Positions 30,184-40,503 of a stretch of DNA of 64,000 bases are shown here, piece by piece (within the stretch, counting starts at the first letter, position 1; every line of letters begins with the position of its first letter). The notes under the pieces were generated by a model that saw nothing but the letters and a program-made list of their open reading frames with translations, had not been told where the DNA came from and searched no databases. Source of the DNA: Phytophthora colocasiae (lineage: Eukaryota; Oomycota; Peronosporomycetes; Peronosporales; Peronosporaceae); assembly GCA_018806915.1 (NCBI GenBank), contig JAGKQI010000062.1:248001-312000 (forward strand), in the 5' to 3' direction. A program made the position numbers and the translations under genes.

Positions 30184-30502
30184 ACCTCGGTTGTAGTTGG
30201 ACCAATGCAGGAAAAAATGAAAGTGGCATCCCCAATTCTTTCAGACGTAGTCATGTTCTTTCCTTATAGATAATTCTCGGAGGTCTCTCAAAGTCTCTCA
30301 AACGTCGAAAGCATGTCGGCCAATTCTCAGAAATACCGTTTATCCTACTGTACTAGTTTTGAAGTCAAGTTGTCTTTTATTATTTAAAATTATACTTATA
30401 CAGATTTTTGTCACTAGATCGCAGTGGGGTCCAATGGCTTGGATGATTCTACGTCTGTAAGCTCTTCTGTGGCTTCCAATTCTAGTCTGGAAGACTAAAG
30501 AT

Positions 30503-30808
30503 GTGGTGAACAACTTCAACGCTGCTATGAATCGTCACAAGCGCTACGTTGAGCATTTGACGTTGCCTACACTTCACTATTCACTCTGGAATTATAAAGA
30601 CGGATATTTCTTCGGGCCGATGCAGTTTGTGGCTGGATTATTGGCTGGAATTGTGGTAGGCGTTGCTGTCACTCAGCAAGGGCAATTTCACAAGTGGAGC
30701 CTCCATCGCTTTTCGGTAAATTGGCAAACTGGTGCAGTCGACGAGCACCTGCGGCGGGTACGCCTTGGCATCCCATTCCGTTGCCGATGGACGAGTACAG
30801 CTACCTGA
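30503..30808 (+). CDS. small single-pass membrane protein, possibly truncated
   Basis: 101 residues from ATG 30503 (MVNNFNAAMNRHKRYVEHLT). One hydrophobic segment, FVAGLLAGIVVGVAV, spans about residues 45-60 and is followed by a basic tail. The frame is open a little upstream of this ATG (VWKTKDVVNNFN), so the true start may be earlier or on another exon. I do not recognise the family. Confidence 0.4.
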   Translation: MVNNFNAAMNRHKRYVEHLTLPTLHYSLWNYKDGYFFGPMQFVAGLLAGIVVGVAVTQQGQFHKWSLHRFSVNWQTGAVDEHLRRVRLGIPFRCRWTSTAT

Positions 30809-31546
30809 TGCACCCTGCGACAGTTGAGGTCACGTGAGATTTAAGACAATAGGTCACGGAAGAATATGTGGAGACGTACGATGTACTACGCACGTGTTAT
30901 GGTTGGCGTTTACCGACTCGAGTATAGTGAACTGATCTCGTGCAATATACTTACCTAGGATAGTAGAAATACATGTAGATTAATGCTCAACGTTCGTGTC
31001 ATCTCAAAGTTAAAGGATAAATAAGCAGGTCGTTGTGTTTCGCTTTTTTATATGTTTTTCTCTGCTGCTCCGTCGCTATAGGTCTATCTCCGACTGCGCT
31101 CTACATTCCTCTACGATCTCCAACTCGAGCAAGTACGACCTCGACTCAAAAGCTTAAATTGTGAAGAGAGACGCGCTCGCATGCAAGAACCTCGCTGTCA
31201 GGTTGCGTTGCTGCTTGAGATCCAGCAACAGAGGTAGCTCTGATGAGCATCTATCTGACTCTTTTCTTGAGAAACTCCAGCCAGATATCCAACACTAGGG
31301 CTTTCAATCGTGCCTTCGATAAAGCCTCCTTATCCGGGTCTTCTCTCAATGAAAGAGCGCTGTGTGCTTTAAGATAGATCTGCCATATTCTCCACCCCTT
31401 GACAGCAAAATTTTCTCGTTACTACTGCACTCCCCACAGGAAACCGGTGCAGCATTAGTTTCTCCACTCCGAGCCAACGTTTCCTTGTCAACGTTGATGT
31501 AGTGGCTTTTTTCGCTCGAGCAGGACGTAAAAGCGTTCGTCCTCTC
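30809..31546. other. intergenic DNA, no gene seen
   Basis: Contains only short frames. The minus frame at 31369-31546 overlaps the degenerate 3' end of the membrane-protein gene. No repeat partner was found in the window. Confidence 0.4.
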
Positions 31547-33046
31547 TTATATTCTTTGTCTGTTCGCTCTTGGGCAGAGACTACTGTAGAGATGTTCACC
31601 GTCGCTCCAGCTTGACACGACAAATAGCGTCGAGGATTGTACCCGACGCTCACTTTCTTGCGCAGACTCAAGTGCTCGTGCACCATCATCTCCAGTAGTG
31701 TCACCACTAGGTACCGAAACCCGCACTTTTCCGCCGCCAGCAGAACCTACGAAGACTGTGCTCGTATCCAGGTAAAGGTCCTGGGAAGAAGACAAACTCG
31801 TTGCGTTACCGTCGTTCTTTAGCGTCATTCCATCTCCAATGCTGATAAGTCCGCGCGTGCCGTCAAGCGTAATGCCGGCCGCTGTAGGATCGTCCGCGAT
31901 GGTGTTGTACACTGTCACCGTTCCAGCAGGATCGACGAAAAGCAGGGAGTTTCCACCAGCGCTCGTGATGACAGTTCCTGCTTTTGATACGAGATTCAGG
32001 TCGCCCTGCTCCTTCACACCGCCCGAACTGTTCGCAGCTGTGGTCATCATCGTGCCATCATCGAAAACAACCCCCTTTCTGGCACTCAAATAATCCGCCT
32101 CAATCATGGGAGCTGATGTAACACCAAACTGTTAGCAAAGCAATACGCACACAAGAAAATGTCATGTGCACTTACAATCCACCCTGTTTGTGAACGTCAC
32201 AGTGCCATTGGAGAAGAAAGTCACCCCATAAAATGTCTGCTGGTCTCCGGAATCCAATGCACGACGTCCGATTTTCAACTCTCCATCATCAAATGCGATC
32301 ATTCCCTCCGAGTAGGCGGTATTAGAGTATCCTGGGCGTCACAACACACAACATTAATTGATGCCGCAAAACAACTCTCCACTACGTCCGTCTTACCACT
32401 CTTTAAGAAGATCTGTGCGTCATCCTCCGCCACAACTGTAAATCTATTATCCACCGTCGTTCCAAAGAGATCGTTCTGATGCGACTCGAAGAAATCCCAG
32501 TAGATCGTAATGCTGCTCATGAGTAAGAAGCTCAGCAGCGTCAATACTCCAATCGCCGTCCAGAACACATCATGGTCCTCTCTTTTGCGTCTTCTCAGTG
32601 TAATTATCTGTAGAATCCCCCCCCCACTAGATCTGTATCGGAAGATGCGAGTATCTACATCTGAATGGAAGAAGCCTCTTCTCCCTCTTAAACGTCGCAA
32701 TCTCTGCACACCAATTCCAGCCATGCGTCTGGCCAAATCTCCGTCCTCCTCCCCGTCCAGCATCAAATGGTCTCCACGTAGATCATCACCTGGTGAATCC
32801 ATAGGAATAGCTTGTCGTCCACGTCGGTACGAGTGTTCTTCTCCCTCCGTGGACTGCACATCATTTTCCTCGTCTTCTTCTTCGCTCCGTGACGTCTCAA
32901 GTTCTTCATTGCCGTCGTCATAGCGACCTTGAGCGTCTGTTCCATCCAGCGTCAGTGAACGTCGTCCACGGCCTTCAAACAGCGCAGGGGCTCAGCCGTA
33001 TTTTCTTGCGCTTTTCCAGCGAGAAGATGTTCCTCAGCGTGCTCAT
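31547..33046 (-). CDS. single-pass membrane protein with beta-rich repeats
   Basis: Introns at 32396-32332 (65 bp) and 32175-32129 (47 bp), both GT-AG, keep frame (KS-G-YSNTAYSEGM and NRVD-F-GVTSAPM). The cytoplasmic part is acidic/basic low complexity (EEEDEENDVQ), then a basic patch and one membrane span (FWTAIGVLTLLSFLLMSSIT). The outer part is Gly/Thr/Asp-rich with short beta-strand repeats (VVFDDGTMMTTAAN, DLNLVSKAGTVITS, GLISIGDGMTL, DLYLDTSTVFVG), reminiscent of sarcoglycan or fibre-like beta structures. The likely start MSTLRNIFSLEKRKKIRLS at 33046 is one base out of frame with the rest near 32990, so either a frameshift or an unseen intron is present. The C-terminus after SVPSGDTTGDDGA looks degenerate. 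Passenger of the piggyBac element. Confidence 0.55.
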
Positions 33047-33327
33047 ACTGGGCGCCGCCCAGTGGGCGGGGATAGATGCCGAGGATAAATTTGTTAGATA
33101 GTCTAAAAGTAGAGATTATTTTCGTGATTTTGGGCGGCTACTCCGAATTACGACAAGGTTTTTTCGCCAAGTCCATTGACAGACCTCACTATTAGAAGCT
33201 TATCTCAACTCTGATTGGATACTACTGACCAATAAGCAAAAAGTAAGCGAAAGCAGGTGGTGACACTCCAGACCGATGGGAACATTGATTTCCCTACCCC
33301 CATAGCATACAAATTTCTATATAAAAC

Positions 33328-33367
33328 TTATCCCAGCAAAGCTGGGATAACAGCGGTCGCCGGTGGG
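33328..33367 (-). repeat. piggyBac right terminus: hairpin, 3-bp spacer, 14-bp TIR
   Basis: The palindrome TTATCCCAGC-AAA-GCTGGGATAA at 33328-33350, spacer CAG, then CGGTCGCCGGTGGG followed by TTAA at 33368. Mirror of 13301-13337 except for the spacer. Confidence 0.85.
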
Positions 33368-33370
33368 TTA

Positions 33371-33659
33371 ATGTGACTGTCACTACCGCAGACAAAGCAC
33401 AGCCGGGTCTTCCGCAGTTCATTGGACTTGTTATGCTGACTGCCATTTCCACCTTTATCCGGATCATTTCCTTTGCCACCTCCGCCTTTATGTCCCCTTG
33501 CTTTCCCTGGCGCTTAGTTCTGAATTCTTTCTGACGAGCAGCAGCTGCAAGAATTAACTCATGAACTCGCACCGGTGTATACACACTTGGGTCCGCACCA
33601 TAGCGAATGGAAGATTTCGGGCATTCAAACTCAGTCAACTCCGGCAAGTTTGACTTCAC
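33371..33659 (-). pseudogene. copia gag middle part and first half of zinc knuckle (inverted)
   Basis: Minus strand: LPELTEFECPKSSIRYGADP, VYTPVRVHELILAAAARQKE, then a frameshift into GHKGGGGKGNDPDKGG and RKTRLCFVCGSDSHI, where it meets the piggyBac TTAA. With KANCPE from 13.30 kb this forms a complete CCHC knuckle. Upstream, at 33660, the sense switches to plus-strand copia pol: the right breakpoint of the inversion. Confidence 0.78.
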
Positions 33660-34498
33660 GTTTGATCATGACACTCAGGACTTCGCTATACTTTGGGAAG
33701 GAAGAGCCGTTGCTCTAGCGAAGCCAAGAAGCAACATGGGGTTTCTTAGAAGTGCATCCAGGACAGTCAAGAGTGGAGCGGCCGGTTGATCGTCGTCCAC
33801 TGGCAAATGTTACAGTAGCCGATGAGTTGGTACTTTGGCATTATGGCACGAGCGCATGTGTCATATTTGCCCTCAATACCTGAAAACTATGGTGGATAAG
33901 GGGCTAGTGAAGGGCATGATGCTGACCCAGCGTCACCAGGAAATCTGCGATGCTTGTCACTTAGGAAAACAGAAGAAGAAAGGTCAGATCAAGAAACTTG
34001 ACAGAGCAACAAAATGGCCGAATCAAGTGGTGTATGCGGACCTGTTAATCCCCAGTAAGGACAATCGGACTCGGTATGAAGCCGTACTGGTTGTAATGGA
34101 CGGATATTCTAGATTCGCGAAAGTGAATTTCTTGACGAGCAAGGAGAGTCCCATTGTGAACAAGCACTTGCAGGAGTACATACTTTGGGCTGAGCGCCAA
34201 GCCGGACGGGATGGTGACGGTGCTGATTACAAAGTGAAGCGAGTACTGACGGACAAAGGTGGTGAATTCATGAACAGAGGGATGAAAAATTGGTACGCAA
34301 GGAGAGGAATTGAGCACATCCGAGTGGGTCCAAAGAGTTCACAGTTGAACTTGTGTGAACGAACTCATCAATCTTTGGGGGATATGATGAAGACCACGAT
34401 GTTGCATGCAGGATTGCCTCGGAGCTTGTGGCCAGAAGCCCTACGGGATGCTGTATACGTAAAGAATCGAGTATACAATCGCGGGACTCAGGTAGTAC
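33660..34498 (+). pseudogene. copia GAG-pre-integrase and integrase core
   Basis: Starts DHDTQDFAILWEG and, after a frame change near 33835, gives LWHERMCHICPQYLKTMVD, the zinc-binding HHCC region (CDACHLGKQKKKG) and the catalytic core: VYADLLIPSKDNRTRYEAV (first Asp), VLTDKGGEFMNRG (second Asp) and NLCERTHQSLG (Glu). It ends KNRVYNRGTQV at the insertion of the solo LTR. Removing 34499-37049 with one GTAC joins it in frame to VPYEMMFGMKP. Confidence 0.8.
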
Positions 34499-35013
34499 TG
34501 TGGTGGAGTAGATCTGCCAAAAATCTCGTTGAGGCAGGTCTCGATCGCCACTTGCGCCCGGACACCGACTAACGGAGGGGGTCCCCCGATGATCCGTGAT
34601 CTAGCTGTGTGTAGTTTCACGTGTGCCCGTCGGTAGGCGGGTTACGCTCTTCCAGGTGACTTCTGAAGGTGTCTTGTAGGTCGGAAGAAAGTCTTGTATG
34701 ACGCAGGGGTTGAGGTAGCGTGGAAGTTCTTCACTCCACCTCGGGGTACTTAATCCCGGTCGTAGGCGAGTCCTCGAGCCTTGATCCGGGTGCCTGGTCC
34801 TTGACCCAGGCCTTCCAATAGTCCAATGTTCGGGACTCGGTCCCTTCCTTTCGTTGCTTGCCGCTTCCTTTAGCGGGGATCTTGAGGGGGTGAGATTCGA
34901 CGGGATCGTCAGGCTAAACAACCAACTCCTTCCGATCCGATGTATGCACTTAAAGGATAGTTCACTAGATAGGGCAAAGCTGGCCAATATATTATCCAGA
35001 CTTAACCGCTATA

Positions 35014-36084
35014 CACTCCGCGACAAATTAATCCGGCCACCCCTACTTTTGGCCGCTACTCAGTCAATTTTTATGGTATCGGGTTGCTGTTTGAGTATGA
35101 TCTGTCTGATGTACGACAGAGCCCAGGACTTGTGTTAACAACCGCAGTTTTGCGGTTTGAAGCATACCTCACATACAACAAACTGAAAAGCACATCCGTC
35201 CCAACTTCCGGCCACCTGTCACCTTACAAAATGTCATATAGTTGTATCACAATGATAGATGCATTTGTGATTTTGTTCGTCCAACCGTCCACAGCGGCGG
35301 TGCCACCGCCGGTGGGGAGCGCGTGGCAGCTTGGTGCTGAGGACAGTTTGCAATTAGGCCGTGGTATGGCACTGTGGCTGAGAGATGAAGAGCGTGGGAG
35401 CATTTGCGGGTTGAGAGAAGGCGGCCTACTATTCGGACATTTGCGAAAAAAGCTAAGCGTTCTCGTGACGCTATCGAGCGTACGCTCAGGCTTGATGGAA
35501 AGCAACACTACTGGCATGACGTGCGTCGTCCCGCACGAACGACGGTCATACGACAGAATGGAGGGAGTTCGGTAATGATTTAGAGACTTCTTCGACGAGC
35601 AGGGCTCGATTGGCCTGCACGATCCCCCGATCTAAGCCCGATAGAAAACTTGTGAGCACTGATGGCTCGGAAAGTTTATCCCAATGGACGCCAGTATGGA
35701 TCTGTGCCGCAGCGGTTTTAGATGCTTGGGACTATTGAAGTGTCGACACTTGAGAAGCTCATTGAGTCCATGCCGCGACGCTGCATCGAGGTGATAGAGA
35801 AGAAAGGAGCGAAAACCCACTACTAATTCACAAATGCAGCTATCATTGTGATACAACTATATGACAATTTGTATGGTGATAGGTGGCCGGAAGTTGGGAC
35901 GGATGTGCTTTTCAGTTTGTTGTATGTGAGGTATGCTTCAAACCGCAAAACTGCGGTTGTTAACACAAGTCCTGGGCTCTGTCGTACATCAGGCAGATCA
36001 TACTCAAACAGCAACCCGATACCATAAAAATTGACTGAGTAGCGGCCAAAAGTAGGGGTGGCCGGATTAATTTGTCGCGGAGTG
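35014..36084 (+). mobile_element. non-autonomous Tc1/mariner element, 1071 bp (copy 1)
   Basis: TA duplication at 35012-35013 and 36085-36086. Inverted repeats of about 250 bp start CACTCCGCGACAAATTAATC at both ends. The centre keeps the C-terminal trace of a DD34E-type transposase (SPDLSPIENL, then MARKVYPNGRQYGS) broken by stops. The 492-bp open stretch at 35084-35575 lies half inside the inverted repeat and has no domain. The other copy, at 49911-50981, has the same length. Confidence 0.85.
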
Positions 36085-36307
36085 TACTAGGTCACGTATC
36101 CTTACCTTCTCGACGCTTGTAGGGCCAATGTAGTTCCCGGTTCCAGGCGTAGCGAAGACACTTGAGTGGTTCAGGGCAAATTCGATTCTGTTTATGGTTA
36201 TTCCTATGCCTACTAATCCCATCCTGATTTACTATCCTACGATCACATGACACTGGCTACATAGCTGATCCCTAGCTTGGCTCCCCTAACCCTGATCGTG
36301 GGCCGAT

Positions 36308-36500
36308 TTCGTACTTAACCGAAGCTTGATCTCGCACTTAACCGAAGCTTGATCTCGCACTTAGCCGAGCCTTGATCTCGCACTTAATCGAAGCTTGATC
36401 TCGCACTCAGCCGAGCCTTGATCTCGCACTTATTCGAACCTTGATCACGTACTTAATCGAAGCTTGATCTCGTACTTAATCGGGACTTGATCGCTGCCTG
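36308..36500 (+). repeat. 23-bp minisatellite in the solo LTR
   Basis: About eight diverged copies of a 23-bp unit of the form ACTTAATCGAAGCTTGATCTCGC, degrading into CTGATCGGGACTTGGTCG-type variants to the right. A second block near 36826-36932 is about two copies of a 54-bp unit containing TTGCCTGTTCCCCGGCGGGA. Confidence 0.75.
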
Positions 36501-37053
36501 ATCGGGACTTGGTCGCTGCCTGATCCCGCTTGGTAGTCGTTCGGAGAATTAGGATCAGGCCACCGGAAGGGTCTGCGTCGCGCCTGGGGCTGAACCTGAT
36601 CCGGAGCTGATCTCGTACTTAAACGAGAGAGGATCACTGCGTGATCCCGCTCCATCGCCGCCCGGGGAAGCAGGACCATGCTGTTAGAAGGTTTCGGGAC
36701 GCCGGGGTAAGGCGATCGCGCTCACTGTGGACCCCGTCATCGCCGATCGCGCGAGAACACCCCTGATCTCCCCATTCTTCCTCCGGTAGAACTCGGATCA
36801 CCGACGAACGTCGTTTCACTTGAACTTCCGCCGGTGTATCTGTTGCCTGTTCCCCGGCGGGACCCATCATACCTTTGTCTTCCGCTGGTGTCTCTGTTGC
36901 CTGTTCCCCGGCGGGACTTATCGTACCTTTGTCTGATTCGACTCAGATCTGGGGATCACAGGTCCCCCCCCCCGTCGCTTGTTCCGGCTCTCTTCGGGTA
37001 TGTGGCTGATATCGCCTCTCCGGGAAAAATTCTCGATCGCTTCACCACAGTAC

Positions 37054-39790
37054 CGTATGAGATGATGTTCGGGATGAAACCTGATGTGCATCACATTCGA
37101 AAGTTTGGATCGTTGGCGTATGTACACGTGCCAGTGACATCGGGAAGACGCAAACATGACAACAATGCCAAGATTTGTTTTGTGCTCGGATATGAGGAGG
37201 ATGTTGTAGGCTGTAAAGTTTACTTCCCAGAGGAGCACACCGCCAAGTTCGTGTCTGACCTACGCATGGCTGAAGATGTAGTGTACAAAGACCGTCATGA
37301 TAATGCCGTAGACGAAGATGATCTGGAGTCGTTGCACTTCACACGGCGTGAAGATCAGGACGTCGAACAGGAAACCATCTCGGAGCTGGAGATGGCTACA
37401 GTCTGGACACAGTCCATGTTTAGCGAGCAAAACACCGAACGGTCTGTTGAGCTCGTGGGAGGCGAAATGGATGTAGTGGCTGACAGAGAGCTCGAGAAGG
37501 GCGTCAAGCATGTAGACACGATCTCGCAAGAGCTGGAGACTCGGCAGGACGACGTTGGAAGCACAAGAGAACTTAGTAGAGAGGTTCTTGAACCCGAAAT
37601 CGAGAGTGATGGTCACGGTGATGAAGCTTCACGTGTTTAGTCAGTTGTTGTTCGCAATCTTAGTGCTAGCGTTCCGGAAAGTGATGTAGCAAGTGGTTCT
37701 GGAGATCAGAGAACTGATGACAGTCCAGGAGATCAGAATGAAGACGTTGAATCTGTGGCGGGAACGTGTGGTTCATCGGTAGCAGACAACGTGGTGGAGG
37801 ATGAGGAAGAAGGATCGCTGGTTGATGACGGCATTACTGTGGCAAGTGGGTTTTCGTTTGATGAGAAGACTATCTCAGTGGAAAATGACAACATGTCAAG
37901 TGCGATTGGACTTGAAGAGGACTTGGAAATAAGCAATGGGTTGAAGGATGAATTGAATGAGCATTACCATGTAGTTGTGGACAAGAATAACGCACAAACC
38001 GTGGACGCTAGTGCTCAAATTACCCCAACTGCTGCCCGAGAAACTGGAAAACGTGCACACCGCGATGAAACTCAGTCAGAGGATTGAGCATGAGGAAGAT
38101 AAACCAGAGGTGAGGAGGACTCGAAGTGGACTTCGAGAGACGCACGACAGACGTCGGCCTCGACGGTTTGATGACTCCGTGATGTGTGCTACGTCCTCAC
38201 GGATCCTTAACGGAAATGAAAATCCTATTCGCGCATGTGAGGTGAAAGTCCCCAGGAACAGACGTGAAGCACTACGGTCAAAGTGGGCAAGCTATTGGCT
38301 GGAAGCAGAAGCAGAAGAGATCGCTGCACTAAAAGCGAAGGGAGTTATCCAAGAGATTTCAAATGAGAAAATTCCTGAAGATGCTAAGCCAGTGAGCACG
38401 ATGTGGGTCTATGCATTGAAGTCGGATCACCAAGGATACGTGATCAGATTCAAGGCTCGAATTGTGGCGTTGGGGAATCACCAACGACCAGGCATCGACT
38501 TCAAGGAGAACTTCGCGCCTGTAGCCAGAATGGCATCGTTCCGACTGTAATTGGGATTGGCTGCACTACTGGAGTTAGAGGTTTATGGTGGAGACGTGAA
38601 TACTGCCCTCAACTCCTGGCTACGGATACGCCAGTATCTACACTCCATCAGTGGATATCCGTGCAGAGTGAATGGACATTCCTACGTTGTACTCAAGGCT
38701 TTGTATGGACTAAGTCAATCGGGTCGAGAAAGGAACTCGGAACTAAATGATTGGTTCATCCAGCGTGGATACCAGAGATCGTTGACGGAGCCGTGCCTGT
38801 ACTACCTGTTCGAGGATGACACGATTGTGTACGTGTTAGTATACGTCGACGAAATTTTAGTGGCAACAAACACCAAGCAGTTCAAGGATCAGTCGTTCAT
38901 TGACTTGGACAACACGTACGGTCTTAAGGATCAAGGGCTGTTGACACAGTACTTAGGTGTGGAAGTGACACACACTCCGGAGTACATCATGATTAACCAA
39001 GGCAAGTATGCAAGAGAGATTCTAGGAGAGTTGGGTTTTGAGAATGCTCACGCAGTTGGGAATCCAATGGAAGTAAACTCCCGGCTTATACCTCTTGGAG
39101 AGAATGAATGTGCTGACAGCAGCTTTCCGTACCGTGAGGCTGTTGGCATGCTCATGTACCTGGCTACTAGTACCAGGCCGGACCTGGCTTTCGCCTTGGG
39201 CCAGCTGAGTCGCTTCGTGGCGAATCCTTCGTCGAAGCATATTGGGACTCTAAAGAGAGTGCTGGGCTACTTAGCAGGGACTCTAGACTATGGAATCAAG
39301 TACGAGAAGAAGAACAACTCAAAGGAGTTGGTGTTGCAGGGCTACTGCGACAGTGATTATGCTAACGACCCATATCAAAGGAAGAGCACCACTGGATTCG
39401 TGTTTACGCTTACTAATGGAGCTGTAGCGTGGATGTCACGACGGCAATCTGTCATTGCTTTGTCGACCGCAGAGGCGGAGTACATTGCGGCGTGCGAGGC
39501 CACGATGGAGGCGGTTGCTGAAAAAAATGTTTTACAGGAGCTTTTACCGCAGCACAAGGTGAAACTACGTGTGGGAATTGACAATCAAGCGGCTCACGTG
39601 ATGTCAACTAATCCTACCTACAGCAGACGCACTCGCCACATTGAATTGCTACGTTCGGGAACAAGTGCAAAAGGGCACTGTGGAGTTGCACAAGGTGAAG
39701 AGTGAAACGAACCCGGCTGACACGTTCGCCAAGCCTCTTGACAAGAAGCGACTGAAAATGTTGTTGCAAATTGCAGGGATTGGAAAAGCA
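37054..39790 (+). pseudogene. copia integrase C-terminus, reverse transcriptase and RNase H
   Basis: VPYEMMFGMKPDVHHIRKFG, KICFVLGYEEDVVGCKVYF, then an acidic linker with an in-frame TAG at 37638. A frame change near 38087 leads to the RT start (EVKVPRNRREALRSKWASYW, KARIVALGNHQRPGIDF). An in-frame TAA lies at 38548, then LELEVYGGDVNTAL, LKALYGLSQSGRERN, and the catalytic motif YVLVYVDEILVAT, where copia normally has YVDD. RNase H follows (GYCDSDYANDPYQRKSTTGF, STAEAEYIAACEATMEA). The terminal ADTFAKPLDKKRLKMLL is one frame off. Stops, frameshifts and loss of a catalytic Asp show the copia is dead. Confidence 0.85.
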
Positions 39791-39848
39791 GAGTAGTCGA
39801 AGACGAAGACCAGTGTTCGACCTCGAAAACCGATCTTCGAGAAGGGCG

Positions 39849-40005
39849 TGTTGGATAGTGCATCGAGACCTGGCGCAGTTTGAAGAAGGACATGAGCAGC
39901 AGGGAACCAGGTCGCTGTATGAGAGAGGGCAAAGGCCCATGAGTGTTGGTCGCAAGTAATACAGTCTTCATATTTCTCCCTATTCATCAGGAGCTTGTCG
40001 GATCT
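39849..40005 (+). repeat. copia 3' LTR, first piece
   Basis: Starts TGTTGGATAGTGCATCGAG after a purine-rich CGAGAAGGGCG and ends GGATCT, where gypsy-1 is inserted with duplication of GATCT. It continues at 49901-49910 and 50984-51007 after removal of gypsy-1 and a mariner. It lacks about 30 bp present in the 5' LTR. Confidence 0.78.
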
Positions 40006-40321
40006 TGTGACGGGGGTCACACAGCACTTCACACAGAGGAAGGCTTGGAGTATACAAACTCCTAGTGAACGGCAGTTCACTCGGTCCCCAAAGACTTGGG
40101 GAGACTAACTAAAGATTAGGTAGATTTAAGACTGAATATATAATAGATACTTGTTAGCTTGGCCTGCAATACAAACTAAAAGATATCTATAGTGTAACCT
40201 ATATAGAAGGTGATAGGTGGCTGCGGAGCCACCTGCCACGTGTCACCATTATGTGTGACACACCAAATGTATCCACTTCGGAAGAGTGACTAAGGTCACT
40301 CTTCAATGTAACCCCGTTACA
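40006..40321 (-). repeat. gypsy-1 3' LTR (left)
   Basis: TGTGACGGGGGTCACACAGC...CCCCGTTACA. Contains several short palindromes (GTGGCTGCGGAGCCAC, AGTGACTAAGGTCACT). Differs from the right LTR at three single bases. Confidence 0.88.
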
Positions 40322-40334
40322 TCCTCCCCCACTT
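40322..40334 (-). other. gypsy-1 polypurine tract
   Basis: Minus-strand AAGTGGGGGAGGA ends exactly at the LTR start, the expected place for plus-strand DNA priming. Confidence 0.8.
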
Positions 40335-40503
40335 AGATTCGACTCTCGTCCAATCAGAGAAGAGAGAAAATCCCTTTCACATTTCTCTCTTCAATGTCGA
40401 AATCGATCGACCTGCCGCCAGCTCTAGTCGCTGCGGCTTCTGATCTCACGGAGCACAGGGCGCACTGCCAACGCGCACCAGGCTTCCTTGGAAGCCCAGC
40501 AAC

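Larger units (their letters stand above)
13301..33367 (-). mobile_element. about 20 kb piggyBac-type element with passenger genes
   Basis: Flanked by TTAA at 13297-13300 and 33368-33371. The ends share a perfect 14-bp inverted repeat CCCACCGGCGACCG (13301-13314; reverse at 33354-33367), then a perfect 23-bp palindrome with a 3-nt loop (TTATCCCAGC-AAA-GCTGGGATAA) at 13315-13337 and 33328-33350, with no spacer on the left and a 3-bp spacer on the right. A piggyBac transposase gene lies inside at 22006-18317. Cutting out 13301-33367 with one TTAA joins CFVCGSDSHI to KANCPE and restores a CX2CX4HX4C knuckle in frame. Ordinary piggyBac elements are a few kb, so either this one is a large cargo carrier or it has been enlarged by later insertions such as the foldback at 23.5-29 kb. 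Confidence 0.82.
34499..37049 (+). mobile_element. probable solo LTR (about 1.48 kb) split by a mariner copy
   Basis: Begins TGTGGTGG and ends TTCACCACA, so it has a 7-bp TGTGGTG/CACCACA inverted terminus, and is flanked by GTAC at 34495-34498 and 37050-37053. No internal coding domain or second LTR is seen. After removing the mariner at 35014-36084 about 1.48 kb is left, containing a GGAGGGGGTCCCCC motif and two blocks of tandem repeats. A solo LTR or non-coding LTR derivative fits best. The 4-bp duplication is shorter than usual. Confidence 0.55.

Noticed and set aside
35084..35575. 163-codon open frame in the mariner copies
   Set aside because: Half lies in the inverted repeat and the rest is antisense or off-frame to the transposase trace; no domain.
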